Assembly: GCA_003453215.1 (NCBI GenBank)
Contig: DMMB01000037.1
Location: 370-21,578, forward strand
Direction of reading: 5' to 3'
Origin: Oscillospiraceae bacterium
GTDB lineage: Bacteria > Bacillota > Clostridia > Oscillospirales > Ruminococcaceae
Length of the DNA: 21,209 bases
In this document: in pieces, positions 1 to 6,865 of the stretch
Layout: every line of letters starts with the position of its first letter
Numbering within the stretch: position 1 is the first letter of the stretch
Notes under the pieces: generated by a model
Told to the model about the DNA's origin: nothing
What the model saw: the letters and a program-made list of their open reading frames with translations, nothing else
Databases searched by the model: none
Translations under genes and position numbers: made by a program

Positions 1-768
1 AAAATGCAGGGCTGCGGCAACGATTATGTCTTCATCGATTGCCGCGCCCAGTCCGTATCACAGCCCGCCGTTCTGGCTCGTGCCGTTAGTTCCCGGCATT
101 TTGGCATCGGCAGCGATGGCCTGGTACTGCTCCTCCCCGCCGAAGGCGCCGATCTTGCCATGCGCATCTTTAATGCCGATGGCAGTGAAGCGGAAATGTG
201 CGGCAGTGCCATCCGCTGCGCCGCCCGCTATGCCTGGGATAGCGGCTGGGCCTGTCACGAACCGCTTCGGATCCAAACCGCCGCCGGTCTGCGCATTTTA
301 TGGAATGGCCCTCAAAAGGCGGTCACCGTTGTAATGGGGCGGCCCTCTCCCCTCTCCGGGGCAGCCCTCCAGTGGCAGGAGCAAAAGCTCACCCGTCTTT
401 CCATCGGCAATCCACATGGGGTACTGTTCTGCCCCGATGTCACCCTGTTTCCTTTGGAGCCGGCTGCCGCCGAAATCAGCAAATCTGCCCGGCTCAATCT
501 CGAAGCCGTACAGGTTTTGGAAAAAAACCATCTAAAAATGCGGGTATGGGAGCGAGGCAGCGGCGAAACCCTGGCCTGCGGCACCGGAGCGTGTGCCGCC
601 GCCGTGGCCGCTGTCCTTCGCAGGTTTTGCGAAAGGGGCCAGCCCATTGGGGTGGAAATGCCCGGCGGTACCGTTACCGTCCGCTGGCTTACCGATGGCC
701 GCCTGCTGCTGACCGGCGAAGCCGAATATGTCTTTCGTGGGGAGTGGCCAGAGACCCCCGGATTTTAA
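1..768 (+). CDS. dapF: Diaminopimelate epimerase, 5' end cut by window edge
   Basis: Cytoplasmic cofactor-independent racemase that converts LL- to meso-diaminopimelate for lysine and peptidoglycan. The visible frame opens with K-M-Q-G-C-G-N-D-Y, equivalent to the family's K-M-x-G-x-G-N-D-F about five residues after the start, so the true start lies just outside the window and the ATG at 4 is internal. Counting from that ATG, the two catalytic cysteines are in MCGSAIRC (Cys66) and ACGTGAC (Cys192), and GSGET precedes the second. The usual MCGNG loop reads MCGSA, a mild departure at the substrate-carboxylate loop. The frame ends with TAA at 766-768. dapL starts 69 bases downstream on the same strand, so the two consecutive steps (DapL then DapF) are probably co-transcribed. 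The family assignment is secure. Confidence 0.96.
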   Translation, partial: KMQGCGNDYVFIDCRAQSVSQPAVLARAVSSRHFGIGSDGLVLLLPAEGADLAMRIFNADGSEAEMCGSAIRCAARYAWDSGWACHEPLRIQTAAGLRILWNGPQKAVTVVMGRPSPLSGAALQWQEQKLTRLSIGNPHGVLFCPDVTLFPLEPAAAEISKSARLNLEAVQVLEKNHLKMRVWERGSGETLACGTGACAAAVAAVLRRFCERGQPIGVEMPGGTVTVRWLTDGRLLLTGEAEYVFRGEWPETPGF

Positions 769-837
769 AAAAGCCCATCGGTCTTGGGCCCTGCCATGCT
801 TGGAATCATCATCTTAAAACAGGAGGAATGTATCCCC

Positions 838-2016
838 ATGCTGCCGCTCCATCCTGCCCTTTTGGCGCAGCCGGATTATCTTTTTTCCCGCATCGCCGCC
901 GCGGCCGAAGCCGCGCAAAAACGTCATCCCTATCGCCGTATTCTCTCGCTTGGTATCGGCGATGTTACCCAGCCCATTGCCCCGGTAGCAGCCGCTGCCA
1001 TGCGCACTGCCGCGGCCGAACTGGCCACCGCCAAGGGGCAGCGCGGCTACGGCCCGGCCGCCGGATACCCCTTTTTGCAAAGAGCCGTTGCCGCCCAGTA
1101 CAGCAGTTTACCCTACTCCCCCTCCCCGGAGGAAATTACCATTACGGCCGGCAGTAAGGAGGCACTGGGCGGCCTGTTTGCCCTGTGGGAACCTTCGGTT
1201 CCGGTTTGGATCTGCGATCCCGTTTATCCCGCCTACCGTGGCTGTGCCGAAGCGGCCGGCCATCCGGTACGGACGCTGCCCTGCCGGGCGGAAAACGATT
1301 TTCTCCCGCAGCCGGAAGAGACAACGGAGCCGGGCCTTGTGGTTCTTTGCACCCCCAATAACCCCACCGGCGCGGCTCTTTCCCGGTCGGAAATGGAGCA
1401 ATGGATAAACTGGGCCATACAAACCGGTAGTCTGCTGTTGGTCGATACCGCCTACTCCGCCTTTCTCACCGGCAAGGAGTGGCCCCGCAGCATCTACGCC
1501 GTACCGGGTGCCGAATGCTGTGCCATCGAATTTGGTTCTCTTTCCAAATCCGATGGATTTACCGGGGTGCGCTGCGGCTGGGTTGTGCTGCCACAGGCAA
1601 CCGGCTGCCACACGGCCTGGCAAAAATGGCTGGGCAGCCACAGCAATGGGGTCAGCTACCCCATTCAGCGCGCAGCGGAAGCGGCACTTTCCCCCTCCGG
1701 GCAGCGCCAGCGCCAAAAGGCCTTGCAAATCTACCGGGAAAATGCCCTCCTGATGCAGCAGACATTCCAACAAATCGGGCTGACCTGCGCCGCCCGCCGC
1801 CCCGGCTGTGATACCCCATATTTGTGGGTGCAATGCCCCAATGGGCAAGATAGCTGGAAATGGTTCCACCGATTGCTGGAAGAAGGCGGCGTGCTGTGTA
1901 CCCCCGGCGCCGGTTTTGGCGCGATGGGCGAGGGCTGGCTGCGATTTACCGCCTTTGCCCGGCCGGAGGATACCTCCGAAGCTCTGAAACGTGTGGAACA
2001 CTTTTTCGGCTCCTAA
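838..2016 (+). CDS. dapL: LL-diaminopimelate aminotransferase
   Basis: PLP-dependent class I/II aminotransferase that forms LL-diaminopimelate from tetrahydrodipicolinate with glutamate, bypassing the acylated intermediates of the DapD/C/E route. Family landmarks in order: YLFSRIA near the N-terminus, LGIGDVTQP, GYGPAAGY, DPVYPAY, CTPNNPTGA, and the PLP lysine in SLSKSDGFTGVRCGW (Lys237 from this start). The ATG at 838 is chosen because AGGAGG lies at 821-826 and the N-terminus then aligns with known DapL proteins. An in-frame ATG at 784 would add 18 non-conserved residues and has no good ribosome site. The product is 392 residues, slightly short of the usual 400-410. It follows dapF, whose substrate it makes. 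A bidirectional terminator starts seven bases after the stop. Confidence 0.94.
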   Translation: MLPLHPALLAQPDYLFSRIAAAAEAAQKRHPYRRILSLGIGDVTQPIAPVAAAAMRTAAAELATAKGQRGYGPAAGYPFLQRAVAAQYSSLPYSPSPEEITITAGSKEALGGLFALWEPSVPVWICDPVYPAYRGCAEAAGHPVRTLPCRAENDFLPQPEETTEPGLVVLCTPNNPTGAALSRSEMEQWINWAIQTGSLLLVDTAYSAFLTGKEWPRSIYAVPGAECCAIEFGSLSKSDGFTGVRCGWVVLPQATGCHTAWQKWLGSHSNGVSYPIQRAAEAALSPSGQRQRQKALQIYRENALLMQQTFQQIGLTCAARRPGCDTPYLWVQCPNGQDSWKWFHRLLEEGGVLCTPGAGFGAMGEGWLRFTAFARPEDTSEALKRVEHFFGS

Positions 2017-2022
2017 AAAATC

Positions 2023-2056
2023 ACCGGGCAGCTTTTACGGCTTCCCGGTCTTTTTT
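2023..2056. terminator. Bidirectional intrinsic terminator between convergent genes
   Basis: The stem ACCGGG (2023-2028) pairs with CCCGGT (2044-2049), extended inward by AGC/GCT. On the plus strand it is followed by C and six T, which ends dapL. On the minus strand it is followed by GATTTTTTAGG, which ends the flavodoxin-like gene. The right side overlaps the stop codon of the minus-strand gene. Confidence 0.88.
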
Positions 2057-2966
2057 ATTCGCGGATTTCTTTCCAATCGCCCATTTTACACTGGTAGCTC
2101 CGCAGCCCGGTGCCCTTCAGCCCCAGGAGCCGGTCCATTTCCCTGGCCGCATTCTCGTAGCGGCCGCCGGTATGGTGCGCCAGTATGTAATCCGCCTCTT
2201 TTATTTTTCCGGACGCCTGCTGGCAAAAGCTGCGCACCGGTGCCGCCAGGGCAAAGACCCAAATCGGTGAAACAATGGTTACGTGCTGGTAGGCGGCAAG
2301 ATCTGCTTGTACCGGCTGAATGGGCATGGCCCAACGGTGCATTCCATAGCGGCCGCACCACCAAAAGCCGCCGGTTCCCTCCGTTTTTTCGGTAGAGCGG
2401 ATTTCGTAAAGGGCCGCACCGGTGCGGTTGGCCTCCTCACAAGCCAGCTTTTTGCCATAGCCCATGCGGGAAAAATACACCACCAGCCGGTCCGGATGGG
2501 CGCCGATATGGGGGTAATCCTTTTCTTCCACCGCAAAGCTCTCCTGCTTTTGGAACACCCAGGCCGCATAGCCCGTTGCCGCCTGGCAAAAGCCAAAAAT
2601 GAAGTAGGTTGTGGACATAAAGTTCATCGGGAACAGATAGAACTGAATACTGATCCACAGCATAAGGGTAACGCCAAAAATTCCGCCGAGGATTACGCCG
2701 GATTTCTTTTGGGCCAGCAGCAAACCCGCCGCCGTCAGGTTGGTCAGGCCATTGACAATCAAAAGGGCGATGCCGGAAAAGGTGAAATCCTGAAACAGCA
2801 CCTCTGCCAGTGGCATTTTTTGAAAAAAGGGCAGCATTGCATCCATTCCCATCGTCTTTCCGCTGGGGTCCAGCAGCATCATCGCCGCGCCGCCAACGGC
2901 GCCCAGCCCGATGAACAGCGTCCAGAAAATGAGAAAGCGGCGGGCCGTTTTGTATCTTGAGTGCAT
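2055..2966 (-). CDS. Membrane-anchored flavodoxin-like protein
   Basis: A 303-residue protein with two parts. Residues 1 to about 140 contain four hydrophobic segments (roughly 9-31, 62-85, 90-112, 116-137). Residues about 160-303 form a flavodoxin-like domain that starts with the beta strand and phosphate loop VVYFSRMGYGKK, resembling the FMN loop YFSRTGNTKK, followed by a second motif SPIWVFALAAPVRSF. The likely role is FMN-dependent electron transfer at the inner face of the membrane, with partner unknown. The start at 2966 is chosen because AGAGGAAAGAG lies directly upstream and the hydrophobic helix begins soon after; a longer open frame to 3212 runs through the promoter. It diverges from the HD-domain gene and converges on dapL. 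The loop has Gly-Tyr-Gly instead of Gly-Asn-Thr, so FMN binding is likely but not certain. Confidence 0.8.
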   Translation of the reverse strand: MHSRYKTARRFLIFWTLFIGLGAVGGAAMMLLDPSGKTMGMDAMLPFFQKMPLAEVLFQDFTFSGIALLIVNGLTNLTAAGLLLAQKKSGVILGGIFGVTLMLWISIQFYLFPMNFMSTTYFIFGFCQAATGYAAWVFQKQESFAVEEKDYPHIGAHPDRLVVYFSRMGYGKKLACEEANRTGAALYEIRSTEKTEGTGGFWWCGRYGMHRWAMPIQPVQADLAAYQHVTIVSPIWVFALAAPVRSFCQQASGKIKEADYILAHHTGGRYENAAREMDRLLGLKGTGLRSYQCKMGDWKEIRE

Positions 2967-3004
2967 TCTCTTTCCTCTTTTCTCCCGGAATTTTATTCCA
3001 GAAA

Positions 3005-3034
3005 ATATTACACCGGCCGGAGAAGATTTGTCAA
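3005..3034 (-). promoter_or_regulatory. Sigma-A promoter of the flavodoxin-like gene
   Basis: Read on the minus strand: a perfect -35 TTGACA (3029-3034), an 18-base spacer, and -10 TAATAT (3005-3010). It lies about 40 bases before the start codon at 2966. It is back to back with the promoter of the HD gene, and the two -35 boxes are about 17 bases apart. Confidence 0.82.
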
Positions 3035-3051
3035 GCGCCGCTAAAGGGCTC

Positions 3052-3080
3052 TTGCAGCCGAAATCCTTTTGTGCTACACT
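3052..3080 (+). promoter_or_regulatory. Sigma-A promoter of the HD-domain gene
   Basis: -35 TTGCAG (3052-3057), a 17-base spacer, then -10 TACACT (3075-3080) preceded by TGC. The HD gene starts 54 bases downstream, behind a GGAAAGGA ribosome site. Confidence 0.75.
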
Positions 3081-3134
3081 GTGGCAAAGCGGCCAAGCCG
3101 GCTGCACAACCCCCTGTGGAAAGGACGATAAACC

Positions 3135-3725
3135 ATGGAAAAAATAATTCCCCGCGAAGAAGCACTGGCCCTGCTGATGCAGTACAATAAAGAGCCTTTT
3201 CATCTGCAGCACGCCCTGACGGTAGAAGCCGCCATGCGCTGGTTTGCCAATGACCTAGGCTACGGCGATGAAGCCGATTTTTGGGCCATGTGCGGTCTGC
3301 TGCATGATATTGATTTTGAAATGTGGCCCGAACAGCACTGTTTGAAAGCCCCGGAGCTGCTGCGGCCGGCCGGCGTGGGAGAAAACATGATCCATGCCAT
3401 CTGCAGCCACGGCCACAAAATATGCACCGATGTAGCCCCGGAGCACGAAATGGAAAAGGTGCTTTTTGCCTGCGATGAACTGACCGGTCTCATTGGGGCG
3501 GCAGCGCTGATGCGGCCCAGCAAAAGCACCACCGATATGGAGCTTTCCAGTGTCAAGAAAAAATTCAAGGATAAAAAATTTGCGGCAGGCTGCAGCCGGG
3601 AAGTTATTAAAGACGGCGCCGACCTGCTGGGGTGGGAGCTGGATACTCTAATCCTGAAAACACTGACTGCCATGCAGCAAAGCGAAGCCGGCGTTCGGGA
3701 AGAGCTGGCCAAACTGGTGGGCTAA
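3135..3725 (+). CDS. HD-domain phosphohydrolase-like protein
   Basis: A 196-residue cytoplasmic protein of the HD superfamily of metal-dependent phosphohydrolases. The metal ligands can be placed in order: His26 in LQHALTVE, the His57-Asp58 doublet in GLLHDIDFE, SHGH at 91-94, and Asp114 in FACDELTGL. The spacing fits small stand-alone HD proteins that act on nucleotides or phosphorylated metabolites. The substrate cannot be told from sequence. The ATG at 3135 has GGAAAGGA upstream and an assigned promoter. It is a single-gene unit: its promoter lies between it and the divergent flavodoxin-like gene, and a terminator follows about 85 bases after its stop. The superfamily call is firm; the biochemical role is open. 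Confidence 0.85.
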   Translation: MEKIIPREEALALLMQYNKEPFHLQHALTVEAAMRWFANDLGYGDEADFWAMCGLLHDIDFEMWPEQHCLKAPELLRPAGVGENMIHAICSHGHKICTDVAPEHEMEKVLFACDELTGLIGAAALMRPSKSTTDMELSSVKKKFKDKKFAAGCSREVIKDGADLLGWELDTLILKTLTAMQQSEAGVREELAKLVG

Positions 3726-3780
3726 ACCTCCTGCGCGCACGCGGGATCTTTCTGATTCGATTGACAAGGTACAGGAACCC

Positions 3781-3855
3781 AAGCCCCCTCTTTATGTGGG
3801 GCTTGCGGCAGGCGGCTGACCGACGGTATTTTGCTGGGAGTCGGCCGCCTTTTTT
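3781..3855 (+). terminator. Tandem hairpins, the second an intrinsic terminator
   Basis: A first hairpin pairs AAGCCCC (3781-3787) with GGGGCTT (3798-3804). A second pairs GGCGGCTGAC (3811-3820) with GTCGGCCGCC (3840-3849) through one G-T wobble and is followed by six T (3850-3855). The second is a textbook terminator for the HD-domain gene. Confidence 0.85.
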
Positions 3856-3963
3856 GGAATTGTTGCAAAAGGCCTTTCACTAATACGGGCAAAATGACCC
3901 TTTTTTGCAGTAAAACGGTACATATCACACATTATTTCACAAAAAATTTACTTTTAGGGCCAT

Positions 3964-4016
3964 AAAAATGCCCCGGCTGAGGTTCTGCACTCGGCCGGGG
4001 CGTTGTATTTTATTTT
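3964..4016. terminator. Strong intrinsic terminator, mainly for the SH3-like gene
   Basis: A 12-bp stem, GCCCCGGCTGAG (3970-3981) with CTCGGCCGGGGC (3990-4001), one wobble pair, 8-base loop. On the minus strand it is followed by ATTTTTATGG, which suits the end of the minus-strand transcript of the SH3-like gene. On the plus strand it is followed by GTTGTATTTTATTTTT, so it can act both ways. Confidence 0.82.
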
Positions 4017-4233
4017 TCCATCATTGCGCCGGAAGCAGCCTGCATTTCCCTCATGCTGACCCTGACAGACACCACTTCTCCCTGCGGGACGCTCCCCTTT
4101 CTCTTTGAGATTCTACGACCCCATAGGGGGTCAAAAAAACATATCTCAGGAACTCCTTTTTCATAACTGCTGCCTGAGGAAGCGCAAAGCGGCAGGCTGA
4201 CCGGTGCCCAATAATGCGGCACACAAAGCGCCA
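4002..4233 (-). other. 3' region of the SH3-like transcript; doubtful small frame
   Basis: This stretch lies between the SH3-like gene and its terminator. It contains a 74-codon minus-strand frame (4010-4234) whose ATG overlaps the upstream stop as TAATG, a junction that permits translational re-initiation, and which ends just before the terminator. The predicted peptide has no recognisable domain and an irregular composition. A short hairpin, GACCCC/GGGGTC, lies at 4117-4132, with an A/T run beside it on the wrong side for a terminator. It could be a 3' untranslated region or a degraded gene end. Confidence 0.3.
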
Positions 4234-4803
4234 TTAATCAAGGTGAACCGCGCTTTCATCGACCCAGCCATAGACCCCTGACCCATCCTCCGATACCAAA
4301 TGGAACGGATGGGCGGTGCCTTCCGCATAAAACGTGACGCGGCAGATACTTTCCCCCTCAAAAAAGCGGGCGGCCTCCGAACCGCGGGAGGTGGCATACA
4401 CCGCGCCGCCGCTGAAGGTAACACGACTGCCCACGCCCACTACGGTGAGGGAGCTATCCGAGCTGCCCAAGGCCGCCAAGGCCTGTTCCGCCTGCTCCAG
4501 ACGAGCCAGATTGGAAACCTTTGACTGTTCTTCTGCCGAAAGGCCGCGGTAGGCCATACGGGCCGTAAAGATTTCCACCGATGCGGTGGCTGTAATTTCT
4601 TCAGGCAGGGCATCAATCATCTGTTCCACTTCAGCCGCCGTAATTCCCGGCTGTGGATCCAGTACCGCCGGCTGTTCGATGGCCGGCTGGCCGACACCGG
4701 GTAAAGTAACCACGCCGCCGATGGCCAGCAGCGTAGTAACCACCGCGGCCAGAGCCAACAGCCCCAAGGCGATGTACAACGTATGTTTTTTCATCTTCAC
4801 CAT
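4234..4803 (-). CDS. Membrane-anchored protein with SH3-like C-terminal domain
   Basis: A 189-residue protein, probably on the outer face of the membrane. Residues 5-33 form a single hydrophobic anchor. Residues about 40-55 are a proline-rich linker. Residues about 60-111 (IDALPEEITATASVE to LEQAEQALAAL) match the helical repeat style common in Clostridia surface proteins. Residues about 124-188 resemble bacterial SH3-like domains at the ends of cell-wall hydrolases and surface proteins (VGSRVTFSGGAVYATS, then HPFHLV and GVYGWVDESAV). The ATG at 4803 is preferred because AAAGGGA precedes it; the ATG at 4830 has no ribosome site. It has its own promoter and a long structured leader, and ends at the terminator at 3964-4016. 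No catalytic domain is present, so a cell-wall binding or sensing role is an inference. Confidence 0.75.
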   Translation of the reverse strand: MVKMKKHTLYIALGLLALAAVVTTLLAIGGVVTLPGVGQPAIEQPAVLDPQPGITAAEVEQMIDALPEEITATASVEIFTARMAYRGLSAEEQSKVSNLARLEQAEQALAALGSSDSSLTVVGVGSRVTFSGGAVYATSRGSEAARFFEGESICRVTFYAEGTAHPFHLVSEDGSGVYGWVDESAVHLD

Positions 4804-5037
4804 GATGTATTTTCCCTTTGCAGACTCCATGGGGCGGAGCCGCTTTTGTCTCCCTTTTCTCTCTTATCACTCTTTGGGGGGCTATTTTCTCTCTTGGGGC
4901 AGCAGGAAAAAATGGGGGAAATAGCATGAGCCGCCCAAAAGCATACAGACGCCCCGTGAAAGACGGGCGATTGTATGCCGAGGGCGGAACACAGTCGGAA
5001 CCGATTTTCGTCGCCGCCCTTTTGCCTTTCGGTCTTC
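4804..5037 (-). promoter_or_regulatory. Long structured 5' leader with competing stems
   Basis: About 230 nt separate the predicted transcription start (near 5037) from the start codon at 4803. Read on the minus strand, GGGCGG (5019-5014) can pair with CCGCCC (4987-4982), and that same CCGCCC can instead pair with a second GGGCGG (4936-4931). The latter stem encloses GCATACA/TGTATGC (4941-4947 with 4972-4978) and a CGCCC/GGGCG core. Mutually exclusive pairing of this sort is typical of riboswitches and attenuators. No known riboswitch class was recognised. Confidence 0.45.
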
Positions 5038-5043
5038 CGGTAT

Positions 5044-5072
5044 AGTATAGCAGATGAAAGAAGGATTTTCAA
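5044..5072 (-). promoter_or_regulatory. Sigma-A promoter of the SH3-like gene
   Basis: On the minus strand: -35 TTGAAA (5067-5072), a 17-base spacer, and -10 TATACT (5044-5049). It lies just beyond the codA terminator and is oriented toward the SH3-like gene, about 240 bases from its start. Confidence 0.7.
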
Positions 5073-5077
5073 CGCAG

Positions 5078-5112
5078 GAAAAGAGAAGCGCCTGCCCTGC
5101 GGCAGGCGCTTC
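5078..5112 (-). terminator. Terminator of the codB-codA operon
   Basis: A perfect 12-bp stem, GAAGCGCCTGCC (5085-5096) with GGCAGGCGCTTC (5101-5112), 4-base loop. On the minus strand it is followed by TCTTTTCC. It lies 56 bases after the codA stop. Confidence 0.85.
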
Positions 5113-5168
5113 CTCTTCACAAGAGACAAATATGAAAGAGTACCGGAAATTGATCAAAATCAATGAAA

Positions 5169-6404
5169 TCAATAATGTACGGTGGTCTCCTTGGGTTTGG
5201 TTTCCGCCACCAGCTTACCATTACGATAAGAATACAGGACGGATACATCGTAGTTGAGGGCATCATACCAGTTCTTCGCATCGAAGATAACAAAGTTGGC
5301 AGCGTTGCCTTCCTTGATGCCGTAAGCGTCACCCAGGTGCAGGGTGCGGGCAGCATTGGTGGTTACAAACTTGTAGGAGTTGCAGATTTCATCATAACCC
5401 AGCATATGGCCGGCATACAGACCCATAAAGACGGGATCACGCATATTGCCATTGCCCAGGGGGTTCCACGGATCGAAGATATCATCGTAACCGAAGGATA
5501 CATTGATGCCCTCCGCGGTCAGCTCCTTCACGCGGGTCATGCTGCGGCGCTTGGGATAAGTATCAGCGCGGCCGCCCAGGTGGACGTTGACGCAGGGATT
5601 GGCAACAAAGTTCATGCCGCTCATCTTGAGGATGCGCATGAGGCGGATGACATAAGCATTGTTGTAGCTATGCATGGCGGTGGTGTGGGAAGCCGTAACC
5701 ATATCGCGCATACCGGTCTCATAGGCGCGGGTTGCAACGGTTTCCAGACCGCGGGAAGCTTCGTCATCAATTTCATCGCAGTGAACATCGATGAGCTTGC
5801 CATACTTCTGAGCCAGATCGAAGCAGATATTGAGGGACTCAACCGAATACTCGCGGGTGAACTCGAAGTGAGGAATGGCGCCGGCGGCATCTGCGCCCAT
5901 CTTCAGGGCATCTTCCAGCAGCTCTTTGCCCTTGGGATAGCTGAGGATACCATACTGGGGGAAGGCGACGATCTGGATATCCATGAAATCCTTGACTTCA
6001 TCGCGCAGTTCCAGCAGCGCTTCCATAGCGGTCAGCTTGGGATCGTTGATATCCACGTGGGTACGGACGTGCTGGATACCATTGGAGGCCTGCATACGGA
6101 TGGCCTTGTTTACACGATCTTTGACTTCCTGCTTGGTGAGGAAAGGTTTGTACTCTTCCCAGCACTGAATGCCTTCAAACAGGGTGCCGCTCATATTCCA
6201 GCGGGGACGGCCAGCGGTGAGGCAGGTATCCAGGTGGACATGGGATTCGATAACGGGAGGCAGGGCCAACTTACCGCCGCAATCGATCACTTCTTCACCG
6301 GGCAGAGCGGTGAGATTGGCTGCGATTTTTTCGAACTTGCCATCGGTCACGCGGATATCCACGGCCTCGGTGGAGTTTTCAATGTACAGGTTTTTGAACA
6401 GCAT
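5169..6404 (-). CDS. codA: Cytosine deaminase
   Basis: Metal-dependent amidohydrolase that deaminates cytosine to uracil and ammonia. The 411 residues align along the whole length of the E. coli CodA family (427). Metal and active-site motifs are all present: SHVHLD (His55, His57), AFPQ (Gln150), DVHCDEID (His208, Glu211), TASHTTAMHSY (His240) and FGYDDIFDPW (Asp307, Asp308). The E. coli protein has FGHDD at the last motif, so one His is Tyr here next to the metal ligand. The start at 6404 has AAAGGAG ten bases upstream. It is the last gene of a minus-strand operon that also carries a DUF2795-like protein, an amidase and a CodB-type permease, with a strong terminator after it. Cytosine is the best substrate guess; related enzymes also take isoguanine or other ring amines. 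Confidence 0.93.
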   Translation of the reverse strand: MLFKNLYIENSTEAVDIRVTDGKFEKIAANLTALPGEEVIDCGGKLALPPVIESHVHLDTCLTAGRPRWNMSGTLFEGIQCWEEYKPFLTKQEVKDRVNKAIRMQASNGIQHVRTHVDINDPKLTAMEALLELRDEVKDFMDIQIVAFPQYGILSYPKGKELLEDALKMGADAAGAIPHFEFTREYSVESLNICFDLAQKYGKLIDVHCDEIDDEASRGLETVATRAYETGMRDMVTASHTTAMHSYNNAYVIRLMRILKMSGMNFVANPCVNVHLGGRADTYPKRRSMTRVKELTAEGINVSFGYDDIFDPWNPLGNGNMRDPVFMGLYAGHMLGYDEICNSYKFVTTNAARTLHLGDAYGIKEGNAANFVIFDAKNWYDALNYDVSVLYSYRNGKLVAETKPKETTVHY

Positions 6405-6462
6405 ATGTAATTTACTCCTTTATGGAACTACCGAATGCAGAATAAATCATCGTGCCTTTCTA

Positions 6463-6687
6463 TTACATTGCAGCAATCATCATGCAATAGAAATCTGCTG
6501 CGCAAGAGAATGATTCTTGCGGAATCGGTTCAACAAAATCAGAAAGCAAAACAGTTTGGTTCCAATCAACGTTTACTTTTCGACCTTCTATCTGTTTCAG
6601 CATGTCCTTTTTAGTTGTAGGAAATTCTACATCTGCTATTTGTTTATGAATATAGTGAAACAGTGCTGGATAAGCATCCTTAGTCAT
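6463..6687 (-). CDS. Small DUF2795-like protein
   Basis: A 74-residue protein whose middle and end (IADVEFPTTKKDMLKQI, then LLSDFVEPIPQESFSCAADF) follow the pattern of DUF2795 proteins: a short helix, a (V/D)(Y/F)P(A/T)(S/T)K segment, then a conserved run ending in a position equivalent to YDSPADV. Function in this family is not established. The ATG at 6685-6687 is chosen because AAGGAGG lies directly upstream; an ATG seven codons earlier has no site. It lies in the middle of the operon, 178 bases after the amidase and 58 bases before codA, which suggests a link to the same pathway. The family match is by eye and moderate. Confidence 0.65.
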   Translation of the reverse strand: MTKDAYPALFHYIHKQIADVEFPTTKKDMLKQIEGRKVNVDWNQTVLLSDFVEPIPQESFSCAADFYCMMIAAM

Positions 6688-6865
6688 ACTGCTCCTCCTT
6701 ATGCTCAAATATTTGCAGATTATTGTTTGTGCCTCTGCCTAGTACTTTTCTTCAGCCCTGATAATGATGGGGATGCGGAATCGTATCGACAATCGTCTGC
6801 TCAGCCATCAATCTTCCTGCTGTGCGTTTTGATCAATACGCTTCCGCCATCACCACTCTATCGTG

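Noticed and set aside
3761..3789. TTGACA at 3761 as a promoter after the HD gene
   Set aside because: No -10-like hexamer lies 16-19 bases downstream; the region is occupied by terminator hairpins.
4010..4234. A 74-codon frame after the SH3-like gene as a real gene
   Set aside because: Despite the TAATG junction, the peptide has no recognisable pattern and odd composition; kept only as a doubtful note.
5163..6410. A 415-codon open frame on the plus strand, antisense to codA
   Set aside because: It mirrors codA codons exactly, has a biased low-complexity composition and no ribosome site; codA matches its family along the full length.
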